Below are positions 1 through 9,823 of a stretch of 64,000 nucleotides of DNA, piece after piece (the stretch's first letter is position 1; every line of letters begins with the position of its first letter). This DNA is from Sulfidibacter corallicola. GTDB taxonomy: Bacteria; Acidobacteriota; Holophagae; Acanthopleuribacterales; Acanthopleuribacteraceae. The notes below the pieces were generated by a model that saw nothing but the letters and a program-made list of their open reading frames with translations, ran no database searches and was not told where the DNA came from. The stretch is from the NCBI RefSeq assembly GCF_017498545.1, contig NZ_CP071793.1, positions 2,480,001-2,544,000 of the forward strand, written 5' to 3'. The translations under genes and the position numbers were made by a program.

Positions 1-3000
1 CGGCGGAGGCTTGCCCGTCGGCCGCCGGCGCCATGTACCCCACTTTGGTGCCGCCGTCGTTGTTGGTCGCCGAGCCCTTGACCACGGCATAGACCCGATC
101 GCCGTCGGCCAGCGCGGCGGCCAGCGGTTTCAGCAGCACCATCCCCGCACCACTGCCGAAAACGGTCCCTTCGGCGCGGGCGTCGAAGGCGCGGCAGAGC
201 CCGTCGGGCGAGGTGATCATGCCCTCCTGGTGCAGGTGTCCGGCACATTCCGGACTGGTGACCGACACCCCGCCGGCGAGCGCCATCTCGCATTCGCCGG
301 CGATCAGGCTCTGGCAGGCCATGTGCACCGCGACCAGCGAGGTGGAACAGGCGGTCTGTACGTTCACGCTGGGTCCGCGCAGGTTGAGTTTGTAGCTGAT
401 GCGGGTGGTGAGGTAGTCCTTGTCGTTGGCGACCATGAGCTGGAAACCGCCGTAGGAGTCCAGCGTGGCGACGTCCAGGCTGTCGCGCGGGTCGAGTCGA
501 TGGCGGTTGGGCCAGACGTTGTTCAGGAGATAGGTGTTCATGCCGGCACCGGCGTAGAGACCGATCTTGCCGCCGTGCACGCGGGGACGGTGGCCGGCGT
601 GTTCCAGGCAGCTCCAAGCACACTGGAGCAGCACGCGCTGTTGGGGATCGAGCAGTTCGGCCTCGCGCCGGCTGAATCCGAACAGGTCGGCATCGAACTC
701 GGCGGCGCCTGCCATGATGGGCGCGGCCCGGACATAGGCCGGATCCTGCCAGGAGACCGGGTCGATGCCCGACTCGGCCAGCCCGCTTTCGCTCAGTTGG
801 GTGACGGAACAGACGCCGTCGTGCAGGTTCCGCCAGAAATCCTCGACGGATTCGGCACCCGGGAAACGGCAGGCCAACCCGATGACCGCGATGTCGGTGC
901 TGCGGGCCTCGCGCCGGCGTTTGCCGGCCTGGACGAGGGCCTCCGCGATGGCCGGCTCGTGGGCGCCGCCGGTTTCGTCACCGAGGAACCGGGCCAGGTC
1001 GGCGATGGTCGGGTGTTGGAACATGTCCACGACCGAGAGGTTCCGGCCGAACGCCTCCTGGAGTCGGGTCTGCACCTGGGTCAGCAACAACGAGTGGCCA
1101 CCCAGTTCGAAGAAGTTGTCGTGGGCGCCGATGCCGGTCAGCCCCAGCACCTGCTCCCAGATGGCGGCGATGCGGGAAGCCACCTCGCCGCGCCCCCGCT
1201 CGGAGGCGGTCGCGGCACCGCCGCCGGAGAGCAGCGCGCGATCGATGCGGCCGTGCTCTTCCATGGGCATGGCGATCAGCGGTTCCGGCCGGCAATGGTG
1301 CGCGCGGCCGAACAGGTCTCGTTGGCTCAGCCGCGCCACGGCCGACGCGGCTCCCGTCGCTCGCTCGGGATCGAAGGATAGGTAGGCGGTCGGCTGGGGA
1401 GCGCCGGGGTCGGCTTCTGCCAGCAGCGGGGCGAGGGCCGCGGCCGAAGGATCCAGGCCCAACAGGAGCCGGTCCTCGTCGCGGCAAAGGGCGCGCAGCA
1501 GGCCGGCCATGCCCCAGCGCGGTGCCAGACGCAGCAGGCCGCGGGCCCGAGCGGCACTCTCGTTGCCACCGACGTCGTCGAAGTCCCAAGCGGCCAGGCT
1601 CAGCACCTGGCGGCGCGGCCCTTTCCGGGGATCGCGCTCCCTCGCGAAGGCGTCCATGAACCGAGCGGCCGCGGCAAAGGCGGCGGTGTTCGGCGCCCCG
1701 AGAAAACCGAGCACGGACCCCAAGCCGACGAAACAGGCGTCGGGTCGGTCGGCGACGAGGTCGTAGACGACCCGGGTGCCGGTGGTTTTGGCGGCCAGCG
1801 CGGCCTTGAAGGATTCGGGTTCCTCGTCGCCGACGGACCGCTCGCGAAACACACCGGCCAGGTGGACCACGCCGTCGAGCGCACCGCCCCAATGGGCTTC
1901 GCATTCGTCGATCGCACGTCGCAGGCCCGGCCCGTCACATACGTCGACCTGCCGGTAGCAGGCATCGAGATCGGCTCGGCGAAGCCGGTTCAGACGCTGC
2001 AATTTGGTGCGAACTTCTTCCTCCCTGGGCGGGTCCGCGCCATCCAGCCGGGTTCGTCCGATCAACAACATGCGCGCATCCATGACCCTCCCGAGCCAGG
2101 AGGCGAACAGGGCACCGATCCGTCCCAAGCCACCGGTGATCAGGTAGCGACCCCCGCGTTTGAACGGCAATCGGGCCTGGTCGAGCGCACCGGTCGAGAC
2201 CGCATCCACGGGCGCGAGACACGGGATCGACAGGACGCCTTGACGCAACGCCCACTCCCGCTCGGGCCCTTCGTCGGCGAACAAGCCGGCGGTAATGCCG
2301 GAATCGGGTCGGTCGACGTCCAGCAGGCACAGGTCCAACGGCACCGGTTCGTGGACCAAGGCCGCGGTCAACCCGGCGATCATGGCGCGTTCCGGCACGG
2401 GGCGGTCACCGTCGGTGGCCGTCAAGGCCGCGCGGGTGCCCACCATCAGCCGCAGCCGTCGATCGTCATCGAAACGCTCGGCCATCGCCTGGCTCAGCCA
2501 CAACAGGGCGCCGCCGAGATCGCGGGCCGAAGATCCCGTTCCTTCGGCGACCTCGTCCGCCTGCCACAGGAACATCGTGCCGCGAAGGGCCGCCTCGGCC
2601 ACCGTACCTTCATTTAATAGATGTATGAAGTCCTCCGGTCGATCGGGTCGCACGCGGTAGTGTCGCTCGTCGATCCGGGCGAAGCCGTCGCCCGGACTCA
2701 CCAGGATGGATCCGGCCGCGGTCGGCCCACACCAGGCTTCCGCCGTGGCGCGATCCGGGGCGAACATCAAGCGATCGGAAAAATCCACCCGCGGCGGTTC
2801 GGCAAAGGGTCGGCGCGGGCGCCACACCCGCGTAAGGGTGTGCTTCGGAACCGCGGTCCCTCCTGGCGGCAATTGCGCCTGGGCCAGGATCTGCTGGTCG
2901 AACCCTCCCTCGAGCAGGACCTGCTTCAATTGACTTCGCTGGATCTTGCCGATCCCGGTCTTGGGAATCCGATTTTGGGCCACGGGAATCAGGAAATCGG

Positions 3001-5278
3001 CCTGAACCCCGACCTTGCGCGCCAGATGACCGCGAATCTTGCGGATCAGGCCGCGAACCGGGCCGTTCGGCGCGAGCTCGCCGCGCTGCGGGTCGCGACA
3101 GTAGGGCGTGTTGAAAAAGATCGCCAGGCGATCGGTGCCGGCACCCGGCTCGCGCACGCCGCAGGCGGCGGTGAACGAGACCGCCACGCCGGGCACTTCT
3201 TCCACGGCCGCTTCGATCTCGTGGCAGTAGAAATTGGCGCCGTTGATGATGATTTCGTCCTTTTCGCGACCTGTTATGACCAGTCGGCCCTCGTCCAGGT
3301 ACCCCAGGTCACCGGTGTTGAACCAGCCGTCCTGCATGCAGGCGGCGTTGCGCTCGGGATTGCGATGGTATCCGGCGAACACGCTGGGCCCGCGCAGGTG
3401 GACCTGACCGATGGTGCGCTCGGTCGACAGGCGACCGGTGCCGTCGACGACGCGGATCTCGGCCCCCGGGATGGGCCGGCCGAGGGGGACGAAGGTCAGG
3501 TCGCGTTCGAGTTCGGCGACGGTGAGCCCCGCCGACCAGGTGATGCCCGAACAGGTTTCCGACATTCCGAATGCCGGTCGCAGGGCATCCTGCGGCAAGC
3601 CGTGCGGCTGCAACAGCTCCAGGAAACGGCGTGCGGTGGAAGCCACCACCAGCTCGCCCGCATTCACCAAAAAGCCCATGCTGCTCAGGTCGAGGTCCAT
3701 GGCCGCCACCGCCTCGGCCTGATCGGCGATCAGCGAGAACGCGAAATTCGGGGCCCAGGTGATCGAGACCCGCAGCTCGGAGATGAGCTCCAACCAGCGC
3801 AGCGGCTGTTTGAGGATCAGGTCGGACGGGATGTGGATTTGGCGGCATCCCAGGTGAACGGGCATGATGCTCAAAAATACGGTGGCGCCCACGTGATCGA
3901 GCGGCATCCAGTTCAAGGTGACGTCGTCGTGGTCGAAGTCGTTCATCTGGGCGGTGCCGGCCGACATGGCCAGCAAGTTGGCGTGGGTCAACGGCACGCC
4001 CTTGGGCACGCCCGTACTGCCGGAAGTGAGCAGCAACAAGGCGGTTCGATCGGGCTCGGCGGGGAAGGGTTCGGTCGGCGGCTCGCCGGCGGCGTCCCCA
4101 TCGACCCATTCCTCCAGGCGGAAGAGCCGCATCTCGGAGAAGTCGGCGGTGCCCGCTTCCCGTGGGGCGACACGCCGTATCTGGTCCTCGATGGCATCGG
4201 CCACCGTCCCCTGGCTGAGTACCGGCGGGCGATCGAGCCAGTTCCAGGCGTGATGCAGACGCGCCAACACCGGATTCGCCTGGGCGTAACTGGGCGCCAC
4301 GGGAAGAGGTACCGGAACGAAGCCGCCCCAAACGCAGCCCCAGAACGCGGTGATGAAGGCACGTGGGTGATCGAACTGAAACAGGACGTGGGTGCCGGGT
4401 TCGAGGCCTCTGGCGGCGAGGCCCGTAGCCACCCGCCTGGCCTTTTGGTGTAAATCGGCGTAGGACAGCTCGCTTCGGCCGTCCTGTTCGGAAATGGCGA
4501 TCAAGCCCGACTGGGGCGATCGCGCCACGGTGCGCGTCAAGGCCTCGATCAAGGTGTGCGGATCGTCGGGCTGTCGGCGCAGCGGATCGCCGATCGAATG
4601 GGCCGGCACACCTTCGCCCGAATCTGCATTCGCATCGCGCACGGGACCGCCGTCCTGTTCACCCGACAGCGACATCAAGGGGGTACGCCAGGCCTCCGGA
4701 AGAACCTCGCGCCAACGCAAGACTTCCGGCTCGGCCGGCGGGGCCTGTGGCAGCACGGCGACCCGGGCCACGCCGGGCACCTCGTGAAGGCGGGTCTCCC
4801 ACTGGCCACAGAGCGTTTCGTCCACGTGGATCAACCCGCGCAACCGTTCCCGATCGGGCAGGCCGTCCTCGCCGTAGGGCAGGGCCCGCACCGGCAGGAA
4901 CCCGATTCGGGTGCCGTCGCCGAAGTCCACGCCCGACTCCGCCAGCCACAACCGCACGCGCTCCGGGGCCAGGGGCCGCTCGGGCACGTAGCAGATCAGC
5001 GCACCGCTCCGACCGCCTTCGGACCCTGTCAACTCCAGCGCCACGGCATCGCGAACGGTCGGATGCCGGCGCAGGCGCGCACAGAGATCGGACGGCGAGC
5101 AGGTCGCCGGGGAAGCATTGTCACATGTCGTCTTGTCAGCGTCGGGTACCGGAGAATCAGGGCTGGAGAAGGGCGAGAACGAATGAAGAGATGGAGATCC
5201 GAAGGGCGATGCCTGGCTCGTCTGTTGTTGATTTCCTGCAGTGGCGAGTTCGGCGGGGTTGTCTCGGCGTTTCATCAT
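1..5278 (-). CDS. Acyl-AMP ligase / KR-like / ACP / ketosynthase PKS protein (C-terminus outside window)
   Basis: Partial megasynthase, at least 1759 residues, running off the left edge. Order: N-terminal segment (about 65-155) resembling a detached ANL C-terminal subdomain; acyl-AMP ligase (about 190-790, motif LLTSGSTGVPKG near 416); KR-like Rossmann domain (about 1040-1300, LITGGLGRIG); ACP (GGHSLLL, Ser near 1394); ketosynthase from about 1461 (TACSTSL Cys near 1643, cut before the catalytic histidines are complete). Such ligases adenylate a free carboxylic acid and load it on the ACP, so this looks like a starter-unit protein. In the KR the usual catalytic Tyr aligns with Phe (TAAFAAAARFMDA, near 1205), so reduction is doubtful. 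The start is the first of two adjacent ATGs, preceded by AAGGA at 7 bases. Role in the NRPS/PKS pathway at 13-47 kb is inference; it may belong to a different cluster to the left. Confidence 0.9.
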   Translation of the reverse strand, partial: MMKRRDNPAELATAGNQQQTSQASPFGSPSLHSFSPFSSPDSPVPDADKTTCDNASPATCSPSDLCARLRRHPTVRDAVALELTGSEGGRSGALICYVPERPLAPERVRLWLAESGVDFGDGTRIGFLPVRALPYGEDGLPDRERLRGLIHVDETLCGQWETRLHEVPGVARVAVLPQAPPAEPEVLRWREVLPEAWRTPLMSLSGEQDGGPVRDANADSGEGVPAHSIGDPLRRQPDDPHTLIEALTRTVARSPQSGLIAISEQDGRSELSYADLHQKARRVATGLAARGLEPGTHVLFQFDHPRAFITAFWGCVWGGFVPVPLPVAPSYAQANPVLARLHHAWNWLDRPPVLSQGTVADAIEDQIRRVAPREAGTADFSEMRLFRLEEWVDGDAAGEPPTEPFPAEPDRTALLLLTSGSTGVPKGVPLTHANLLAMSAGTAQMNDFDHDDVTLNWMPLDHVGATVFLSIMPVHLGCRQIHIPSDLILKQPLRWLELISELRVSITWAPNFAFSLIADQAEAVAAMDLDLSSMGFLVNAGELVVASTARRFLELLQPHGLPQDALRPAFGMSETCSGITWSAGLTVAELERDLTFVPLGRPIPGAEIRVVDGTGRLSTERTIGQVHLRGPSVFAGYHRNPERNAACMQDGWFNTGDLGYLDEGRLVITGREKDEIIINGANFYCHEIEAAVEEVPGVAVSFTAACGVREPGAGTDRLAIFFNTPYCRDPQRGELAPNGPVRGLIRKIRGHLARKVGVQADFLIPVAQNRIPKTGIGKIQRSQLKQVLLEGGFDQQILAQAQLPPGGTAVPKHTLTRVWRPRRPFAEPPRVDFSDRLMFAPDRATAEAWCGPTAAGSILVSPGDGFARIDERHYRVRPDRPEDFIHLLNEGTVAEAALRGTMFLWQADEVAEGTGSSARDLGGALLWLSQAMAERFDDDRRLRLMVGTRAALTATDGDRPVPERAMIAGLTAALVHEPVPLDLCLLDVDRPDSGITAGLFADEGPEREWALRQGVLSIPCLAPVDAVSTGALDQARLPFKRGGRYLITGGLGRIGALFASWLGRVMDARMLLIGRTRLDGADPPREEEVRTKLQRLNRLRRADLDACYRQVDVCDGPGLRRAIDECEAHWGGALDGVVHLAGVFRERSVGDEEPESFKAALAAKTTGTRVVYDLVADRPDACFVGLGSVLGFLGAPNTAAFAAAARFMDAFARERDPRKGPRRQVLSLAAWDFDDVGGNESAARARGLLRLAPRWGMAGLLRALCRDEDRLLLGLDPSAAALAPLLAEADPGAPQPTAYLSFDPERATGAASAVARLSQRDLFGRAHHCRPEPLIAMPMEEHGRIDRALLSGGGAATASERGRGEVASRIAAIWEQVLGLTGIGAHDNFFELGGHSLLLTQVQTRLQEAFGRNLSVVDMFQHPTIADLARFLGDETGGAHEPAIAEALVQAGKRRREARSTDIAVIGLACRFPGAESVEDFWRNLHDGVCSVTQLSESGLAESGIDPVSWQDPAYVRAAPIMAGAAEFDADLFGFSRREAELLDPQQRVLLQCAWSCLEHAGHRPRVHGGKIGLYAGAGMNTYLLNNVWPNRHRLDPRDSLDVATLDSYGGFQLMVANDKDYLTTRISYKLNLRGPSVNVQTACSTSLVAVHMACQSLIAGECEMALAGGVSVTSPECAGHLHQEGMITSPDGLCRAFDARAEGTVFGSGAGMVLLKPLAAALADGDRVYAVVKGSATNNDGGTKVGYMAPAADGQASA

Positions 5279-5644
5279 GCCATGTTCCTTGTCCGAGCAA
5301 ATACTCGATGGAAGCCGATTCAATCCATGAGATGGATCGGGAAACCATGGCCAATCCGCGTTTTAATTTCGCGAAAATCCTCCAAGGTGGAAGATGAATA
5401 TCCAACCGACCTACTCACGCCAGGGATAGGAAGGGGTGAAGAGATGAAGCGTTGAGCAGCGAGGCGCAAACACAGGGGTCTCGATCGCACTCATGAAACG
5501 GCCGTTGTGAAGAAGGGTACAGGAGGGAACGCTAGCACAACCAGAAGGCCCCCAACAAGTAGAAAGGAGTCCACACGAAAGAAAAGTAAAACGCGAAATT
5601 TAGTAATTCATCCACATTCAAGAAAAAGAGAAGAAACAGGTGTA
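5279..5644. other. Gene-free stretch between PKS start and regulator end
   Basis: AT-richer than its neighbours, especially 5500-5640. It must hold the promoter of the leftward PKS gene, whose Shine-Dalgarno AAGGA lies at about 5286-5290. I see no convincing coding sequence, hairpin or repeat. Confidence 0.5.
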
Positions 5645-6505
5645 TCAAACAGAGGTGCTTACATTCTCAACCGCCAAAATATGCGCCAGTTTTTCTTTTG
5701 TTCCGGTTCCTTCGATGGGGACAAACATGGCCATACTGCATTGGGAGAAGCGCTGATCGCTTAGGTCGAGCACGCTGTATTCGAACTCGAGGCGGCCCAC
5801 CTCGGGATGGTCGTAACGCTTGATGCCGTCCTGGTAGGGCTGCAGGTGATGGCTGCCCCACCAGAGCGCGAATTCCGGGCTTTCCGCGATCAACACGTCG
5901 ATCAGCTCGCGGAACCAGGGACAGTCGATGGCATCGCCGTAGTCCATGCGCAGCACCCCGACGAAGCCCTTGGCGTGACGTTCCCAATCCACCAAGCGGT
6001 TGCGGTACTCGGAGGCCACGTAGAGCCGATAGAGCATGTTGCGCTCGTAGCCGCGCGCCTGGGAAAGGTCGCCGTGAATCACGGTGGCGGCGCGGTTCCA
6101 GCCGAGAATGTCGGAGCGCCGGCCGCTGATCCAGGCGGGATAGGGATAGGCGTCGAGCAGGCGCTGGAGCTGGGGGCTGAGGTATTGGGTCTTGCCGTTG
6201 AAGAGGAAGGGACCGGCCTGGTACCCGCCCAGGTTGAGCAGGTGCGCCAACTCGCCGGGTTCGAGCCGCAGCGCCTGGCCGATGTGGATCAGGGTCTCTT
6301 CGGAGGCGCGCACGTGACGAGCCTGCTCCAGGTGGGTGTACCACTCGGTGCTGACCCCGGCCAGCATGGCCACTTCTTCGCGCTTGAGGCCGGGCGCCCG
6401 CCGGCGGGCGCCGCGCGGCAGGTTCACATCCTCGGGTTGCAGTGAATCGCGGCGAGCGCGCAGGAACGCCGCGATTTCGCGGCACCGTTCTTCGCTGAAC
6501 GTCAT
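5645..6505 (-). CDS. XRE-family regulator with MmyB-like ligand-binding domain
   Basis: 286-aa cytosolic transcription regulator. N-terminal helix-turn-helix (about 10-80) has the family signature RRRAPGLKREEVAMLAGVS followed by WYTHLEQAR; the remaining 190 residues match the MmyB-like ligand-binding region (DAYPYPAWISGRR, then GWNRAA, a W/Y-rich stretch and VGRLEFEY), which in this family binds fatty-acid-like ligands. Start ATG is preceded by GAGGAGG at 6 bases. It is divergent from an aldo/keto reductase with 200 bp between them; in many genomes this regulator family controls the divergently transcribed oxidoreductase, so that is the likely target here (inference). Confidence 0.88.
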   Translation of the reverse strand: MTFSEERCREIAAFLRARRDSLQPEDVNLPRGARRRAPGLKREEVAMLAGVSTEWYTHLEQARHVRASEETLIHIGQALRLEPGELAHLLNLGGYQAGPFLFNGKTQYLSPQLQRLLDAYPYPAWISGRRSDILGWNRAATVIHGDLSQARGYERNMLYRLYVASEYRNRLVDWERHAKGFVGVLRMDYGDAIDCPWFRELIDVLIAESPEFALWWGSHHLQPYQDGIKRYDHPEVGRLEFEYSVLDLSDQRFSQCSMAMFVPIEGTGTKEKLAHILAVENVSTSV

Positions 6506-6608
6506 GGGATTCCTCCTCGGGAGCCGGCTGGGCCCTGTCGTGCGGTACGCGGTCGAGGTGGTGCCGGCAGTGCGCGAACCCGAGCGGCCACGGCCACGAA
6601 GGCACCAA

Positions 6609-6647
6609 CCTGGTAGTTCTTATACCAGGATAAGCCCTGCCTTATAC
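6609..6647. promoter_or_regulatory. Candidate operator in the regulator/reductase divergent region
   Basis: Inverted repeat CCTGGT (6609-6614) / ACCAGG (6624-6629), overlapping a direct repeat of CTTATAC (6619 and 6641, 22 bp apart, two helical turns) and a small dyad ATAAG/CTTAT (6630-6645). Position between divergent genes suggests a binding site for the MmyB-type regulator; no DNA-binding evidence is available. Confidence 0.4.
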
Positions 6648-6706
6648 ACCCTTTCGCGTTTGCCTATCATAGCGCCAATCCGAATTCACCTCATAGGAGT
6701 GATCAC

Positions 6707-7693
6707 ATGGCATCATCGAAAGAAGCGCAAATCGTCGAGGTCCCCCGGCTGGGTCTCGGTCACAGCGATCTGGAGATTTCCCGCATCGGGCTGGGCTGCA
6801 TGGGCATGTCCGAATTCTACGGTACCGCCGACGAAACCGAGTCCATCAAGACCCTGCACGGGGCGCTCGACCTGGGCATCAATTTCTTCGACACGGCCGA
6901 CATGTACGGCCCCCACAAGAACGAGGAACTGCTGGGCAAGGCGTTCGGCGATCGCTGGGATCGCCTGGTGTTGGCCACCAAGTTCGCCATCCTGCGCGAC
7001 GACCAGGGCGGATTCGCGGGCCTCGACGGCCGTCCCGAGTACGTGCGTTCGGCCTGCGACGCGAGCCTGAAGCGACTCGGCGTCGACACCATCGACCTCT
7101 ACTACATGCACCGCCGCGATCCGAACGTGCCGATCGAGGACACGGTCGGCGCGATGAAGGGCCTGGTGACGGCCGGCAAGGTCCGCTACCTGGGCCTGTC
7201 GGAAGTGACGGCGGAAGAGTTGCGCACGGCCCACGCGATTCACCCGATCAGCGCCCTGCAGAGCGAGTACTCCCTGTGGAGCCGCGAGCCGGAGGCGGAG
7301 ATCTTCGAGGTGTGCGGTGAGCTGGGCATCACCTTCGTGTCCTACAGCCCGCTGGGTCGCGGATTCCTGACCGGCAAGATTCCCAGCCGGGACAGCCTGT
7401 CACCGGGTGATTGGCGCCTCCAGAACCCGCGCTTCACCGACGAGGCGATCGCCAAGAACAGGGTCTTCGTGTCCCTGTTGGAGGAAATCGCCGCGCAGAA
7501 GGGCGCCACGGCGGCGCAGGTCGCCCTGAACTGGGTGCTCGGCCAGAACGAGGAGTTGGTCACGATTCCCGGCACGACCAAGGTCTCGCGCCTGAAGGAG
7601 AACCTCGCCGCCACGCAGTTCCAGCTCAGCGACGATGAGGAAGCGCGCATTCGCGCGGCCCTGCCGGAGGAAACGGCCGGCGCGCGTTATTGA
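6707..7693 (+). CDS. Aldo/keto reductase
   Basis: 328-aa NADPH-dependent aldo/keto reductase, a cytosolic TIM barrel reducing aldehydes or ketones. Family features visible: [20 protein letters not shown] at the N-terminus, catalytic Asp and Tyr in [18 protein letters not shown] (about 63-80), Lys in VLATKF, His in [15 protein letters not shown] (about 136-150), and the C-terminal cofactor stretch [17 protein letters not shown]. Length is normal. AGGAG lies 8 bases before the ATG. Single-gene unit, divergent from the MmyB-like regulator and closed by a strong terminator. Substrate cannot be read from sequence. Confidence 0.93.
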   Translation: MASSKEAQIVEVPRLGLGHSDLEISRIGLGCMGMSEFYGTADETESIKTLHGALDLGINFFDTADMYGPHKNEELLGKAFGDRWDRLVLATKFAILRDDQGGFAGLDGRPEYVRSACDASLKRLGVDTIDLYYMHRRDPNVPIEDTVGAMKGLVTAGKVRYLGLSEVTAEELRTAHAIHPISALQSEYSLWSREPEAEIFEVCGELGITFVSYSPLGRGFLTGKIPSRDSLSPGDWRLQNPRFTDEAIAKNRVFVSLLEEIAAQKGATAAQVALNWVLGQNEELVTIPGTTKVSRLKENLAATQFQLSDDEEARIRAALPEETAGARY

Positions 7694-7700
7694 GGCGAAG

Positions 7701-7728
7701 GGCCCGGTCGCCACGGCCGGGCCTTTTT
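7701..7728 (+). terminator. Rho-independent terminator of the aldo/keto reductase gene
   Basis: Seven-bp perfect stem GGCCCGG (7701-7707) / CCGGGCC (7717-7723) with a 9-base loop followed by TTTTT, 8 bases after the stop codon. Confidence 0.85.
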
Positions 7729-7764
7729 GATGCCCTCGCGGAGCCGCAAGGTCGGGATGGGGGT

Positions 7765-7922
7765 TGTCCACGATCGGATGCCTGGATGCTCTCCGTTCGC
7801 GGCCAACCGGATGTTTGGATGCTCCTCGTTCGCGGCCAATCCTGGAGGGATGGCCATGGGCGCGACATACCCATCCTTGGCTGGCCGATGATTCAAAATA
7901 TACCCAATGCCTGGATGCTCTC
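7765..7922. repeat. Short hairpin-repeat units upstream of the long inverted repeat
   Basis: Copies of a unit containing GTTCGCGGCCAATCC and GGAGGGATGGCC (imperfect hairpin through GGCC and ATCC/GGAT) and the linker CTGGATGCTCTCC. The same units occur in shuffled order at 60.1-61.1 kb, mainly on the opposite strand, which indicates a modular dispersed repeat family. Confidence 0.75.
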
Positions 7923-8283
7923 CGTTCGCGGCCAATCCTGGAGGGATGGCCAACACCATGCTTGGACCATCATTGATAAAAACGCGTGCCGCAGGCACGC
8001 CACCAGCGGGCGTCCTGAAGGGACGACACAATACAGCGAAGGGTTAAGGAGCCGGAGGCGACGCAACCCTGGTTCTCCGGAGTTCCCGCATCGAGCCCTG
8101 GAGGGGCGGGTCCACGAAGAATCCCGGCGAACAGACGTGAACACCGCGAGGTCCTTCGTAGTCCCGCCCCGTTGGGGCTGGATTTCGGGAACCCCAGGCA
8201 ACCAGGGTTGCGTCGTCGTTCCGACTCCTTAACCCTTCGCTGTTCTGTGTCATCCCTCCGGGATGCCTGCTGGTGGCGTGCCT
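7923..8283. repeat. Palindromic MITE-like element, copy A
   Basis: About 360 bp element. Its left 152 bp (7923-8074) are the reverse complement of 60720-60871 with one mismatch seen. Its own ends are imperfect inverted repeats of each other: the block around 8005-8074 (CAGCGAAGGGTTAAGGAG, then ACGCAACCCTGGTT) is mirrored around 8207-8283 (AACCAGGGTTGCGTCG, then CTCCTTAACCCTTCGCTG). The centre carries CTGGAGGGGCGGG / CCCGCCCCGTTGGGG. No coding sequence inside, so if mobile it is non-autonomous. Confidence 0.75.
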
Positions 8284-8449
8284 TCGGCCCGCGTTTTAAA
8301 TCAGTTTTGGTCCAAACATCCGGCTGGCCATCCCTCCAGGATTGGCCACGAACAACGAAAATCCGAGCATCGCCCGGAACGCCGGATCGCCTTCGCTGTT
8401 CTGTATGATCCTTTCCGGGACGCTCGAACGCCCTCCGCGTCGCCCCGCC
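8284..8449. repeat. Remaining repeat units before ttcA
   Basis: Holds one reverse-orientation hairpin unit (GGCCATCCCTCCAGGATTGG at about 8327-8346) and part of another element end near 8388-8420 (CGCCTTCGCTGTTCTGTATG). No gene seen. Confidence 0.6.
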
Positions 8450-9286
8450 TCAGACCTCCATCGCCTCCAGGAAGGGCAACGGCATCGCTTTCTCTGGATC
8501 GGCTTTCAGGTTGGCGAAATCGAACAGGTTCACGTCGGCGAGGTGGCTCGGCTTGATGTTCTGGAGGCTCGCGAAAATGACGTCCAGCCGGCCGGGCTCC
8601 TCGGCCTCCCAACCTTGGAGCATGCGCTTGACCACCTTGCGCTTCAGCGTCTCCTGCGAGCCGCACAGGTCGCAGGGAATGATGGGAAACCCGCGGTGCG
8701 CCGCCCAGGCCGTCAGGTCCTCTTCCTTGACGTAGGCCAGCGGGCGGATCAGCACGTGGCCGCCGTTGTCGCTGAGCAGTTTGGGCGGCATCGCCTTGAT
8801 CTTGCCGTTGTAGAACATGTTGAGGAACAGGGTCTCCATCAGGTCGTCGCGATGGTGGCCCAGGGCGATTTTGGTGACGCCCTCCTCGGCCGCCACGCGG
8901 TACAGAATCCCGCGACGCAGACGGGAACACAGCGAGCAGGTGGTCTTCCCCTCCGGGATCACGCGCTTGACGATGCTGTAGGTATCCTCCGTCACGATCC
9001 GAAACGGCACGCCCAGTTCCGTCAAGTAATTGGGCAGGATGTCCTTGGGAAAGCCCGGCTGGCCCTGATCGAGATTGACGGCGACCAGCTCGAACCGAAT
9101 CGGCGCCTTGCGCTGCAGTTTCATCAGGATGTCCAGCATGCCGTAGGAATCCTTGCCACCGGAGAGGCACACCATCACGCGATCGCCATCTTCGATCATA
9201 TTGAAGTCCTGAATGGCTTTGCCGGTCAGGCGCATCAGGCGTTTTTCCAGTTTTTTGGGATCCAGTTCGGGGAGCGGAGCGGTCAT
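8450..9286 (-). CDS. ttcA: tRNA 2-thiocytidine(32) synthetase
   Basis: 278-aa PP-loop ATPase that thiolates cytidine 32 of certain tRNAs using an Fe-S cluster. Visible: PP-loop [13 protein letters not shown] (about 43-55), the two CxxC pairs [10 protein letters not shown] and CDLCGSQE that hold the cluster with a further Cys, and the typical [20 protein letters not shown] and [12 protein letters not shown] stretches. Start chosen at the ATG reading [17 protein letters not shown] because AAGG stands about 8 bases upstream and the 49 extra upstream codons look non-coding. No operon partner; flanked by repeats on its downstream side. Confidence 0.93.
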   Translation of the reverse strand: MTAPLPELDPKKLEKRLMRLTGKAIQDFNMIEDGDRVMVCLSGGKDSYGMLDILMKLQRKAPIRFELVAVNLDQGQPGFPKDILPNYLTELGVPFRIVTEDTYSIVKRVIPEGKTTCSLCSRLRRGILYRVAAEEGVTKIALGHHRDDLMETLFLNMFYNGKIKAMPPKLLSDNGGHVLIRPLAYVKEEDLTAWAAHRGFPIIPCDLCGSQETLKRKVVKRMLQGWEAEEPGRLDVIFASLQNIKPSHLADVNLFDFANLKADPEKAMPLPFLEAMEV

Positions 9287-9823
9287 GAGGCCTACCTTCG
9301 GAAATCGGGAACTCGGCTGGGCGACACCCGGGTCGCGAGCTCGGCCGCAGCGGTCGAGCGCGGCGCGTGGGAGCCCTCGCGGGGCCAACCTGCCAGCAGT
9401 ATTACCCAAAGTGTGCGATTCGGGTGGATGCAATCGTTCAAGATGCGGTAACGAGACGCGTCGGGTAACGCGCGGATCCGGCCTTCCGGGGCTTACTGGA
9501 AGGTAGGTCGCGCATTTTCACGATGCGTTGCAGCACAGCAGATTGCGAGGGCGCCACCAAGAAGCGCCCGATTTGGGTATTATCTTCGCCCTCGCGAGGA
9601 AAGGCAATGGCGAGCCGCATTCCGCGCCGCGGCGGTCGCGGGCGGACGCAACCACGCGATTTCGCAAAAATCCCATGGTGCCGAGCCCAAACCGCGCGGA
9701 CAAGCATTGGGATCACAATGCAAGCTTTTGAAAATCCGCGCCTTTCCTTTTTGGGAGGGAGGATATATGATAACGGCATCTTCCAAATCCCACCCTAAAT
9801 GAAAGGCGACGAGTGAGGTACGC
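9287..9823. other. Gene-free divergent region between ttcA and GAF-like gene
   Basis: About 540 bp with no credible ORF. The 9690-9820 part is AT-richer and should contain the promoter of the rightward gene. I see no clear palindrome or terminator. Confidence 0.4.
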
